From JAJCYK01 sp965224285 (GTDB lineage Bacteria; Bacteroidota; Bacteroidia; Cytophagales; Cyclobacteriaceae), in assembly GCA_965224285.1 (NCBI GenBank), contig OZ245043.1, positions 3,906,001 to 3,970,000 of the forward strand: a stretch of DNA of 64,000 nt. Reading direction: 5' to 3'. Below, piece after piece: positions 1-8,885 of this stretch. The translations under genes and the position numbers were made by a program. Within the stretch, counting starts at the first letter, position 1; every line of letters begins with the position of its first letter. The notes beneath the pieces were generated by a model, which was not told the DNA's origin, made no database searches, and saw only the letters and a program-made list of their open reading frames with translations.

Positions 1-1
1 G

Positions 2-1699
2 GATGAGGACCTGAACACCAAATTGCAAATGCAAGCTGAGGAGGAACCCGAGCTGCAGACTCAAATAGAAGAAGAGGAACCGGTTCAGATGCAGGAAGAG
101 GAGGAGCAAATGCAAAGGCAAACCGAGGAGGAAGAAACCGTTCAAGCGCAACTGGAAGATGAGGAAACTCTCTCACCTATGTTGCAGGCCCGGTTTGATT
201 CCCCTGCAAAGGCCAATTTGGGACTGCAACAAACTTTGGCCCAGAGCAGTGGTCAGGGCTTTTCTTTGGGCGACTCAAACCGCCATGCTATGGAAGCTGC
301 CTTCGGGGCGGACTTCAGGGGGGTGAGGATCCATACTGATGCCCGGGCGGTACAAATGAACCAGCAGTTGGGAGCCCAGGCCTTTACCCATGGGCGGGAT
401 ATTTATTTCAATCACGGAAAATATAATCCAGGTACCAGCAGGGGGCAACACTTGCTGGCTCATGAATTGACGCACGTGATCCAACAAAATGGTCAGCAAA
501 ATAATCTCCAGCGGAAGCTGCGGGTAGAAGGGGGATATCCCAATTACTTAATAAACCGGCCGGGTAACATTGCCCAGCAGGACCCTGCATTCTCCCTGAC
601 CCCAGCACAACGTTTCAACTTTGTGAACGGCCTGATTCAAAAATTATGTCCGGATTTCCAGGTAAATAATTCTAGCGGAGAGGTGTCGCCTCAGGGACAA
701 CTTCGCTCTGCGGCGGAAATAAGCGCAGGGGGTAAACCAGCAGGCTGTTGTTGTTTGTTTGTGCTGACCCGGCCTAGTTCCACTACCGATTGGCGGATAT
801 TGATAAGTGGGACGGTTTCGCCGCATACATTTTCTGCCAAACAAGCTGCTTTGGAAGGTTTCGCATTGCCTGCTCCGGATCAGCACAATTCAATAGTAAT
901 CCCCTCTCCGAATGCCGAAATTGAATATGGTCATTTCACGGCTGCCGATAAGCGACATATTATGGAAGCAGAGATCATATTAGCTCACGAGCTCTGCGGA
1001 CACGCTTCGCTTATGGAGATGGAAGCACATCCGGAAACCTTTAGCCGTTTGGATACCAATGTTCACGATCCAACCGTGAATGTCCAGAATCTGATTGACA
1101 GCGAACAGGGAGCTCCCGCCAGTGACCTACGGGGATTAGCTGCGGGGAATATTCATCGTGGAGAGTCTTTTGCCAAGGTGATTGCCAGGGGCTATCCCAT
1201 AAATCGCGTTAGTGCATTTAGCCTGCCAGCCAATGAGCGAGGCAAGCTGGACCTGGTAGCCCGCTTGGTTCAAACCAGTGATTTCTATGTGGACATAGTG
1301 GGTCATACAGACCCCAGCGGAACTCAGGCAATTAATGACCGGATAAGCCGCCAAAGAGCGCAATCTGCCAGAAATTACCTCCTAAGTAAGGGAGTAAGCA
1401 GACGCAGACACCTGGATGCTGATGATAATACCACCCCTCTGGTGGACAGGTTCACTGATTTAAGTGGAGTAAGGGATCGTTTCCCACCAACAGCAAATCT
1501 GGGCTCCAATCCGGACAACTGGCGCCGGGTGGAGGTGTTTTTGGCTAAGTTCCCTGCCGGAACCACCAACCCACCTAATCAGACGCCCACCAATGTCAAC
1601 CCCGTTCCGGTGCCCGCCGGTGCTAGTAATCTGGCTCGGGGTGGAAATGCTTGTGAAAAGTTATTGGTGCGGACAGCCTGGAAAGGTCGGATACCATGA
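2..1699 (+). CDS. DUF4157 protein with OmpA-like C-terminus (5' partial)
   Basis: The reading frame is open to the left edge (codons for D-E-D-L-N-T-K precede the first possible TTG at 23), so the true start lies outside the window. Numbering from the TTG: residues 1-50 are about five imperfect ten-residue repeats rich in Q and E (QMQ..EEEE type); 75-160 is a DUF4157 domain with the zinc motif HELTH at 147-151; 170-395 is an unrecognised domain holding a second motif, HELCGH at 322-327, which is HExxxH rather than HExxH; 395-512 is an OmpA-like peptidoglycan-binding domain (VGHTDPSGTQAIND, RQRAQSARNYL). DUF4157 proteins are typical of eCIS loci, as putative effectors or cargo. The OmpA-like domain suggests contact with peptidoglycan, by inference. 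The stop overlaps the next start by ATGA, so the two are translationally coupled. Function is uncertain beyond the eCIS link. Confidence 0.85.
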   Translation, partial: DEDLNTKLQMQAEEEPELQTQIEEEEPVQMQEEEEQMQRQTEEEETVQAQLEDEETLSPMLQARFDSPAKANLGLQQTLAQSSGQGFSLGDSNRHAMEAAFGADFRGVRIHTDARAVQMNQQLGAQAFTHGRDIYFNHGKYNPGTSRGQHLLAHELTHVIQQNGQQNNLQRKLRVEGGYPNYLINRPGNIAQQDPAFSLTPAQRFNFVNGLIQKLCPDFQVNNSSGEVSPQGQLRSAAEISAGGKPAGCCCLFVLTRPSSTTDWRILISGTVSPHTFSAKQAALEGFALPAPDQHNSIVIPSPNAEIEYGHFTAADKRHIMEAEIILAHELCGHASLMEMEAHPETFSRLDTNVHDPTVNVQNLIDSEQGAPASDLRGLAAGNIHRGESFAKVIARGYPINRVSAFSLPANERGKLDLVARLVQTSDFYVDIVGHTDPSGTQAINDRISRQRAQSARNYLLSKGVSRRRHLDADDNTTPLVDRFTDLSGVRDRFPPTANLGSNPDNWRRVEVFLAKFPAGTTNPPNQTPTNVNPVPVPAGASNLARGGNACEKLLVRTAWKGRIP

Positions 1700-4600
1700 C
1701 AAGAAAATTGACTGCCACCGATACCTTAAAAACCGCCAATGGGCCGGGGAAAAGAAGTGCGTCGACCTTTTTCAACCACCAGCAGCAATCGACGTTCTTT
1801 TCCCATCAATCAGCTGACAACCATACGGACTCTTTTTTTCAAGGGCCCTCAACTGATGGTGGGCACCTGCAACCTCGAAGTACGCAGATTGATAATGTTC
1901 TGAATGATCAACTACAGCTAATGTCTGAGGAGGAGACGGAGATCCAGACACCAGTAATGGAGCACGACGGATTACAGGCGCAGGCAGGGGCAGAAGACGA
2001 AGAAACCATCCAACCACAGGTGGCAGAAAGGAATTTAACCGGTTTATCAAGAAAAGCGGATAGTGAATCCAATGAACGAGTAGACTTGGTTAGCCAGTTG
2101 TCAACAAACAAAGCACAGGGCCAAGTGATGGACTCTATCAGCCGTCAAAGTATGGAGCGAAGCTTTCAGGCAGATTTTGGTGAAGTACGGATCCATACAG
2201 ATCAAAAAGCGATTCAAATGAACCGGTTATTAGGGGCTCAGGCATTTGCCTATGGCAGCCATATCTACTTTAATGAGCATAGATACCAGCCGCACACCCC
2301 TGCAGGACAGCATCTTTTAGCCCATGAATTGACTCATACCTTGCAACAAGGTGGTGCAAAGCTAAAGAAGCAAGAAATTGATAGTGAAGCTGAAGTGTCC
2401 ACCGCGACGGATGCCAGGATATTTACCAAGCCATCTGTTTTCTGGGTGGTGGAAAATGAGCATAACCCCACAGCTAAAGTTAAAACTCCTAACAGAGCCG
2501 TATTCGCCAGGGAAGCTGTTACCATTGAACAAATGGCCCATGCGATTTATGCAAACCCGGAGCCCATGATCGATAGCTTCAGCACACTCAATTCGGTAGC
2601 ACCTCAAGAAAGTATTCCGCCTTACACCCGAATTAAGATCCCCTATGTCAATGTTAAGCCCACCGGCTGGGCTCAACAAGGGTTCTGGTATTCAATGTAT
2701 TTTTCCGGCCAGGCCAGGAATCCCTTCCTCATCCTGGAAAGTATGGGATTATCATCCACCTCGGGATTTGGAGCCAGATATGAACTGATACAAGAGCAAT
2801 TGAAGATGGATCTCCCCATGATGATCTTTCAAATACAAATGGGTTTGGAGACGCAATTCATTGGATTACTAAGAAAATATGCTGATGAAAGATTTACGGA
2901 GTACCCGGATCGCTATCCCCAGGGAGGTCAATATATGGATAAGATCTTCCGTCATCTGCGGGGTAAAATGAAAAAGATAAGAAAACTGGGAGTAAGTCAA
3001 ATTACCAGTTACTATGATATTGTTTTCAACCATTTTGCCCGTGCGGATGAAGTGAGGTCTATAAGGGACATTTACTCCCGTATGTTTCGGGGGGATGACG
3101 GCATCAAGGAAGTTAGCTATGGGGTAGTGTTTTTGGAAGAGGCTTTCGAAAAAGCTTTGAGAGTGGCTGGGGTGCCCAGAGCAGATATTATGAACTTCTT
3201 AAACAAAGCAGGCGATGCCTTGTCTGAGATCATTGCTCACCCGGGGAGGTTTTTGAGCAATTTATTCGCGGCCTTCAATTTAGGATTCAATCAGTTCAAG
3301 GCAAAGGTGGGTGAATACTTGACTACAGGATTGTTGGATTGGGTGATGAGCAAGGTGGGAATGGAGGATGTCGATGTTCCCAAAGATTCCAGCGTAGGAT
3401 CCATACTCACTATGGTATTGCAAGCGTTAAAGATAACTCCCGGTGACCTGGAAAATATCGTAGCAGAGGTTATTGGCCAGGAAAATGTGCATAGAGTTCG
3501 TAAAGTCTGGGGTATAGTCAAAACTTTTATCAAAAACGGTATAGGGGGCCTGGTGGACCAGTTAGTTGAATATGCCGGTGATCTCAAGCAGCAGTTGGTC
3601 CGCAATTTGAAGCATTGGGTTATAACCAAATTGGTGCAGAGAGCGGTTACGGAGGTGGTGAAGATGTTTATACCTGGCGGGAATTTGGTTGCCATTGTAA
3701 AGAAGATCTATAACCTGATACAGTTTGTTCGACAGCGGTTGCAGGAAATCGCGGAGTTGTTCAAGGCTATAGGCGAATCTGTTTTGTCCATAGTAAAAGG
3801 GGAGAATGGGCCGGCGGTGGAAAAGATTCATGGTGTGCTGAAGTCAGGATTATACTTGGCACTGGAATTACTGGGAAGGCTGGTGAATATCAAATTTATC
3901 GACGGTGTTGCTAATGCAATAAATGGGCTTAGAGAAAAGGTGAGGGGAGCCATTAAGAAGTTTGTGCAAAAGATTGCAATGGGTGGTAAGGAGGCCTTAG
4001 GAAAGGTGAGGGGATGGTTGGGCATAAATAAAAGGTTTAAAGATGTTAATGGAGAAGGTCATCGATTATTTACCAGAGAGAAAGCCGGAAAACACACAAT
4101 TATGGTTGCTAGTAACGGGCCACAGCCTGTTAGATCATTCTTAGTGAGTCTTGTCCTGGATAACAATGCTTATTTAGTTCGAAGCAGAAACAGTGTCCAG
4201 CTACTTTTAGAAGAGACCGATAACCTGATTGCTTTTTTGGCCTCTCCACCGACAGGAGCAACCGATGGTGAAATACAAGCTGCAATCGAGTCAGTCGAGA
4301 GTAATTCCCAGACCATTAGTAAAGAGCTTGCACAGTTGATGGCCTACACAGGTCCGAATCAATCCGTGGCACAAACTACAATGCCAAGTTATGATGGGTT
4401 GATAGGCAATTACTGGGGAAGAGGGATGAGAGTCCAGATCATCAAAGACCCACCACCTGGAGGTTCTCGAACTAGCTCTTCACACACTCATACTAGTTGG
4501 GATGCATTAAGAAAAAGAAAAGACGGAGGGCGGACTTACTATGTTAAAGGACATTTGCTGAACAATTTTCTTGGAGGACCTGGTAGGAATTGGAACAACC

Positions 4601-5040
4601 TGACACCAATGACCCAATCGGTCAATACATTGTTTGATAGGTATTCTGAAAACTATTTAAAAAATAAACTAGGAATACATACGGGAACTTCGGCGGATCG
4701 GGACAGGCTGGAGGTTGGTCTTCTTTTTATCTATACGGTAATACCAGCATATGGAAGAGTGGTTAACCAGTCGTTAATTGATCGCATCAATAATGTTCCC
4801 ATTGGACCTAATTCTATTGGAGGTTCACCACCTTCACAACTTGCATTAGAGGATAGGAATACACTTTTGCAAATAGTCGAAAATGAAAGATTTGTTCCTA
4901 CCGAGATTTATTACAATATATTAGCACAGAATCCCGTCACAGATAAGGAAATTGGACGATTCTCAATAAGAGATCGTCGAATTCCGAATACAATAAATCA
5001 AACAACATATATCATTGACAATGGCACATTTACTTTTTGA
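1696..5040 (+). CDS. DUF4157 protein with helical middle and nuclease-like C-terminus (putative eCIS effector)
   Basis: The 1114-residue product starts at an ATG overlapping the previous stop, with GGAAAGG nine bases upstream. Residues 22-50 repeat short FF-containing segments seen at the head of DUF4157 proteins. An acidic stretch follows, then DUF4157 (145-218) with HELTH at 210-214. Residues 235-300 resemble a small beta domain and 340-500 are helical. Residues 520-790 are strings of amphipathic, hydrophobic helices like the translocation or pore-like segments of large DUF4157 proteins. After the helices, near 950, the motif GHLLN (952-956), followed by NNLTPMTQSVN, resembles the GH...N core of bacterial DNA/RNA non-specific (beta-beta-alpha metal) nucleases in polymorphic toxins. 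A modular toxin is the most likely reading: leader, protease-fold domain, helical middle, nuclease. No immunity gene is obvious. The nuclease call rests on a short motif. Confidence 0.85.
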   Translation: MTRKLTATDTLKTANGPGKRSASTFFNHQQQSTFFSHQSADNHTDSFFQGPSTDGGHLQPRSTQIDNVLNDQLQLMSEEETEIQTPVMEHDGLQAQAGAEDEETIQPQVAERNLTGLSRKADSESNERVDLVSQLSTNKAQGQVMDSISRQSMERSFQADFGEVRIHTDQKAIQMNRLLGAQAFAYGSHIYFNEHRYQPHTPAGQHLLAHELTHTLQQGGAKLKKQEIDSEAEVSTATDARIFTKPSVFWVVENEHNPTAKVKTPNRAVFAREAVTIEQMAHAIYANPEPMIDSFSTLNSVAPQESIPPYTRIKIPYVNVKPTGWAQQGFWYSMYFSGQARNPFLILESMGLSSTSGFGARYELIQEQLKMDLPMMIFQIQMGLETQFIGLLRKYADERFTEYPDRYPQGGQYMDKIFRHLRGKMKKIRKLGVSQITSYYDIVFNHFARADEVRSIRDIYSRMFRGDDGIKEVSYGVVFLEEAFEKALRVAGVPRADIMNFLNKAGDALSEIIAHPGRFLSNLFAAFNLGFNQFKAKVGEYLTTGLLDWVMSKVGMEDVDVPKDSSVGSILTMVLQALKITPGDLENIVAEVIGQENVHRVRKVWGIVKTFIKNGIGGLVDQLVEYAGDLKQQLVRNLKHWVITKLVQRAVTEVVKMFIPGGNLVAIVKKIYNLIQFVRQRLQEIAELFKAIGESVLSIVKGENGPAVEKIHGVLKSGLYLALELLGRLVNIKFIDGVANAINGLREKVRGAIKKFVQKIAMGGKEALGKVRGWLGINKRFKDVNGEGHRLFTREKAGKHTIMVASNGPQPVRSFLVSLVLDNNAYLVRSRNSVQLLLEETDNLIAFLASPPTGATDGEIQAAIESVESNSQTISKELAQLMAYTGPNQSVAQTTMPSYDGLIGNYWGRGMRVQIIKDPPPGGSRTSSSHTHTSWDALRKRKDGGRTYYVKGHLLNNFLGGPGRNWNNLTPMTQSVNTLFDRYSENYLKNKLGIHTGTSADRDRLEVGLLFIYTVIPAYGRVVNQSLIDRINNVPIGPNSIGGSPPSQLALEDRNTLLQIVENERFVPTEIYYNILAQNPVTDKEIGRFSIRDRRIPNTINQTTYIIDNGTFTF

Positions 5041-5159
5041 ATTTTTTAGGAACGGTTCTTAATCCCAATAGTATTGAGGTTACCTTTCTGACACTGATAA
5101 TTAATTATTAACAGGTTTAGAATACCTTATATTTAGTAAATTAATAAACCCACACCGCT

Positions 5160-5903
5160 ATGAAACGCCGCTACTACCGCCGCCGCCCTGCTATATTCAG
5201 AAGTGAACAACCCTTCTTTTCATCCGTGGACCATACTCTTCGAGCCAAAGAAGAAAAGACCCCATTTTTCCATAAAAAAGGCAATAATGATAAAGGACTG
5301 ACCATTGGTCGCCCGGGAGATAAATACGAGCAAGAAGCTGAGGCCATGGCTAGCGCCATTGAACAGGGCTCACCCCAAAATATATCACTAAGAAAAAGTG
5401 AGATCTCAGGATTACAGAGAATGGATCAGGATGAGTCCATACAAGCTATGATACAGCTAGTATCCGAGGAAGAACCTGAAATTCAATCACAAACCGCTGG
5501 GGAGGAAGAGGAAGTACAGATGCAAACTGAGGAGGAAGAAACACAATTGCAAGCGGAAGAGGAGAATGCTATTGCCCCAAAGAGTGAAATGGGCGGATTG
5601 CCCAAGGCCAGTCAAAAACTTTCAGAGGGTATACGTCAAAGACAGGGGCAAGGGCAGGGACTAGCTACCCCGGTCAGGAAAAAGATGGAGCATGCCTTTG
5701 GTTTTGACTTTGGGGATGTTATCATTCATACAGATCAAGCCGCAGTGCAGATGAACAGAGATTTGCAGGCCCAGGCATTTACACATGGCAATGATATCTA
5801 CTTTAATTCCGGAAAATACAATCCAAATTCCAGCAAAGGTCGACATCTATTGGCACATGAACTTACCCACGTAGTGCAGCAAAGAAAACCAGCTACCAAA
5901 TGA
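5160..5903 (+). CDS. Stand-alone DUF4157 protein
   Basis: This 247-residue protein has the classic head of the family (FFHKKG, then LTIGRPGDKYEQEAEAMA at about 47-64), a Q/E-rich repeat region (95-130) and a DUF4157 domain with HELTHVVQQ close to the C-terminus. It stops six residues after that motif, so it carries no effector or anchoring domain, unlike its two neighbours. Its DUF4157 core is nearly superimposable on theirs (IHTDQ, QAFTHGNDIYF, KYNPNSSKG). The start is the ATG at the head of the FF-containing leader. The stop overlaps the ATPase start by ATGA, so it is coupled to the AAA+ protein. It could be a regulatory or chaperone-like member of the set, or a loading adaptor; this is inference. 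Confidence 0.88.
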   Translation: MKRRYYRRRPAIFRSEQPFFSSVDHTLRAKEEKTPFFHKKGNNDKGLTIGRPGDKYEQEAEAMASAIEQGSPQNISLRKSEISGLQRMDQDESIQAMIQLVSEEEPEIQSQTAGEEEEVQMQTEEEETQLQAEEENAIAPKSEMGGLPKASQKLSEGIRQRQGQGQGLATPVRKKMEHAFGFDFGDVIIHTDQAAVQMNRDLQAQAFTHGNDIYFNSGKYNPNSSKGRHLLAHELTHVVQQRKPATK

Positions 5904-7258
5904 ATACTATTACCGACAACGCCTTAACCGAGCAGGAAATTTCAACAGGATTAGAAAGTGAACTTCTATGGTTCAAGAACAAATTCACGGGGAGATTAAT
6001 TGCTCATTTTGGAAAAGGACCTCCTGTATCAACATCTCAAGAGCCTCCGTCATCGTCAGGGGAAGGCTCGTATTTCCAGTTTATCAAAGAACACAACATC
6101 CGATTTGAGGAAAGATTTTTGCTTATGCTGGCTCTGGCGCCTCATATTCAGCCAGAGTTTTTTGACAAAATTATTCAGGAACACCTACCAGGAGCTGGTG
6201 ATTTTCCACAGCTAGGAGGTGTTCGGGGCAAGCAATTCCGGGGATTCCTGCCTACCGGTGAAACTGCACTATTTATGCTGGCAGGCGAGGATATGGCAAA
6301 ACGATTTGAGATCCAACAATTGTTCAGCGAGGACCATCTGTTTGCTAAAAAAAGGGTGCTTTGGCTGGAAGAGCCACCGGCTCATGAGCCTAAAATGTGT
6401 GGTAAAATAATAATGTCACAAGAGTTTATAGATCTGTTCTCCTTTGGTAAAATATCCAAACCTAAATTTGGACTTAATTTTCCAGCTCAACTGATCGAAA
6501 CAAAATTGGCCTGGGATGACCTGATCTTAAACCACCCCACTTTGAATAAACTAAAAGACCTGGAGCACTGGATCAATCATGGGGATACGCTGCTATACGA
6601 TTGGGGCATGGAAGACCGGATCAAACCAGGTTACCGGGTGTTGTTTTATGGACCCCCGGGTACTGGCAAAACCTTAGCGGCCACTTTGTTGGGCAAGTAT
6701 ACTGGAAAGGATGTTTATAAGATCGACCTTTCAATGGTAGTATCTAAATTTATCGGGGAGACTGAAAAGAATCTGGCTAATCTATTTACCAATGCCGAAA
6801 ATCACGATTGGATCTTATTTTTTGATGAAGCCGACGCCTTATTCGGAAAAAGGACTAACGTACGTGACGCGCATGACAAATATGCCAACCAGGAGGTCTC
6901 ATATTTACTGCAAAGGGTGGAGACTTATAAAGGTTTGGTAATACTGGCCTCAAACTTTAAGGATAATATTGATGACGCTTTTGTACGGCGCTTTCAATCT
7001 ATTGTATATTTCCCCATGCCCAAGAAGGAAGAGCGCTTGAAAATTTGGAATAATACCTTTCCCTCAAATATAATTTTAGCTAAGAATCTGAGTATGGAAG
7101 AAATAGCTAAGCGTTATGAATTATCCGGGGCCAATATCGTAAATGTAGTGCAACAGGTTTGTTTGGAGGCTTTGGCTAGGAACGAACTGACTATTACTGC
7201 GACCCAACTCTCAGAGGGCATTAGTAAGGAATTTGCAAAAGAGGGTAAAATGCTTTGA
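5900..7258 (+). CDS. AAA+ ATPase of eCIS type
   Basis: The 452-residue product has a variable N-terminal region of about 200 residues and an AAA+ domain with Walker A GPPGTGKT (251-258), Walker B ILFFDEADA (305-313), sensor-1 SN (351-352) and the arginine-finger pair at 363-364 (FVRRF). Nearly all eCIS loci (Afp15/Pvc15-like) carry one such ATPase, where it is thought to act on assembly, stability or cargo loading. It starts inside the stop of the DUF4157 gene (ATGA), so the two are made together. The neighbourhood of DUF4157 proteins makes the eCIS assignment strong even though no sheath, tube or baseplate gene is visible in this window. Confidence 0.92.
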   Translation: MNTITDNALTEQEISTGLESELLWFKNKFTGRLIAHFGKGPPVSTSQEPPSSSGEGSYFQFIKEHNIRFEERFLLMLALAPHIQPEFFDKIIQEHLPGAGDFPQLGGVRGKQFRGFLPTGETALFMLAGEDMAKRFEIQQLFSEDHLFAKKRVLWLEEPPAHEPKMCGKIIMSQEFIDLFSFGKISKPKFGLNFPAQLIETKLAWDDLILNHPTLNKLKDLEHWINHGDTLLYDWGMEDRIKPGYRVLFYGPPGTGKTLAATLLGKYTGKDVYKIDLSMVVSKFIGETEKNLANLFTNAENHDWILFFDEADALFGKRTNVRDAHDKYANQEVSYLLQRVETYKGLVILASNFKDNIDDAFVRRFQSIVYFPMPKKEERLKIWNNTFPSNIILAKNLSMEEIAKRYELSGANIVNVVQQVCLEALARNELTITATQLSEGISKEFAKEGKML

Positions 7259-7292
7259 AGATACCTTGGTTTTATAATAAGTCCATGTAGAA

Positions 7293-8873
7293 ATGACTGA
7301 AAACACCAGAGGATTGGATATAAAGTCAGACCAGGCGGATTATCGTCCGAGAGGTAAAAATTACCTCTTCTGTATTGGAATTGACCAATATGAGCACTGG
7401 CCTATTTTGAAGAGTGCGGTAAAGGACGCTCGGGAAATAGGAAAGTTACTGGTTAAATACTATCAGTTTGAATCCAGTCATACGGTCACTTTATATGACG
7501 AAAAAGCTACCCGACAAGCAGTTTTTGCGGGTTTGCAGGAGCTCACCGATAAAATAACCGAGAATGACAATTTGGTAATTTATTATTCCGGTCATGGCTT
7601 CTATGACAAGGACAAAGAAATAACCTACTGGATCCCGGTTGAAGCTGAGATGGGCACAGACCATGCCATCAATTGGATCAATACGGAAACTCTGATCTCA
7701 TACCTCAAGCCCATTAAATCTTTTCACATCTTTTTAATCATTGATTCATGTTTCTCAGGAACTCTGTTTCAATATCGGGCTGCTAATCCTAAAGGTGAGA
7801 ACTACAAGTCGAGGACCGCACTGGCTTCCGGCAGGGAAGAGGTGGTGATGGATAGCTTGAGTGGAGGACATAGTCCTTTTGCACAAGGGGTTATTGAGGT
7901 ATTGGAAAATACCTCGGATAAATTTATTCGGGCATCAAAGTTAGTCGAGGGAGTAAAAAGTTTCCTGGAAAATAACAACATTGGGCAAACACCGGTCGAC
8001 GGAAGAATATTAGCCAAGCCCTACGATGAAAATGGGGATTTTGTGTTTCATCTCAAGATAAGTGAGGCTGAAAGTTGGGCAAAAGCAGTGGCCACAGGCA
8101 CGGCAGATGGATTTAAAAATTTTATTGAACATTTTCCCGACAGCAACCATTTTCTCGAAGCTCAGGAGGCGCATCACTGGCTTTCGGCTAAAGAAGCCAA
8201 TACTATATCCCAGATCCGAGATTACCTCAACAGCTATCCTCAAGGTAAGTACTTCAGCGCTGCCACGGCGCTAATGGCTCAAATTGAGGAAGAGGTATTG
8301 TGGTCTGAGACCTTGGACAAAGATAGGTTATCGGCCTATTATAATTATTTGCACCAGTACCCGGAAGGGAAGTATGCTGATCAGGCTAGAAGTAAGACCA
8401 CCGGGCTTGATGAAGACGAGGATGATAAAGCTTGGAAAAAGGCGCTTAGCCTGAATACTACCGAGGCATACCAAAACTATTTAAAGGGGGATGGCATTAA
8501 AAAATATCAGCAAAAAGCCAGGGATCATTTAAAACAAATTGCCGAAGCTTCAAAACGATCTCTGAGCGAAGAAGAGATTTACTGGGACCAGGCCAAACAG
8601 CAAGGCACCTATCTGGATTATCTTGATTTCATCCAAAGATACCCTGGCAGCTCATACCAGGAGGAAGCGCAAAAGATCATGAATCATTTGGACGATCTAG
8701 CGTTTAGCCAAATTAAAATGACCACTTCAAGTGCTGCCCTGGATATCCAGGAAAAAATTGCCAAATGTCTGGATTATTTTGATCAGTATCCCGGAGCGCC
8801 TAATAATGCTTATGTAAAAAGGCTTAAAGACAAGCTTCAAATTAAGCAAATCAAAACTAGAGGTAGTCAGTAA
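7293..8873 (+). CDS. Caspase-fold (C14) protease with C-terminal helical repeats
   Basis: Residues 22-255 form a caspase-like domain: beta-strand YLFCIGIDQY, catalytic His101 in YYSGHG and catalytic Cys153 in IDSCFSG, then SPFAQGVIEVL, typical of bacterial C14 peptidases. Residues 265-480 are four to five imperfect repeats of the form W..A...T...Y..YL..YP.G.Y..EA, a TPR-like helical solenoid likely to bind a partner or sense a signal. There is no signal peptide, so the protein should be cytoplasmic. It starts 34 bp after the ATPase on the same strand and probably belongs to its transcription unit. Caspase-fold enzymes of bacteria act in regulated cell death and defence; the substrate here is unknown. 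Confidence 0.9.
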   Translation: MTENTRGLDIKSDQADYRPRGKNYLFCIGIDQYEHWPILKSAVKDAREIGKLLVKYYQFESSHTVTLYDEKATRQAVFAGLQELTDKITENDNLVIYYSGHGFYDKDKEITYWIPVEAEMGTDHAINWINTETLISYLKPIKSFHIFLIIDSCFSGTLFQYRAANPKGENYKSRTALASGREEVVMDSLSGGHSPFAQGVIEVLENTSDKFIRASKLVEGVKSFLENNNIGQTPVDGRILAKPYDENGDFVFHLKISEAESWAKAVATGTADGFKNFIEHFPDSNHFLEAQEAHHWLSAKEANTISQIRDYLNSYPQGKYFSAATALMAQIEEEVLWSETLDKDRLSAYYNYLHQYPEGKYADQARSKTTGLDEDEDDKAWKKALSLNTTEAYQNYLKGDGIKKYQQKARDHLKQIAEASKRSLSEEEIYWDQAKQQGTYLDYLDFIQRYPGSSYQEEAQKIMNHLDDLAFSQIKMTTSSAALDIQEKIAKCLDYFDQYPGAPNNAYVKRLKDKLQIKQIKTRGSQ

Positions 8874-8885
8874 AGGTTAATTCGG

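Noticed and set aside
1593..1817. Rightward frame across the boundary of the first two DUF4157 genes
   Set aside because: It is a shadow in another frame over two well-supported coding regions.
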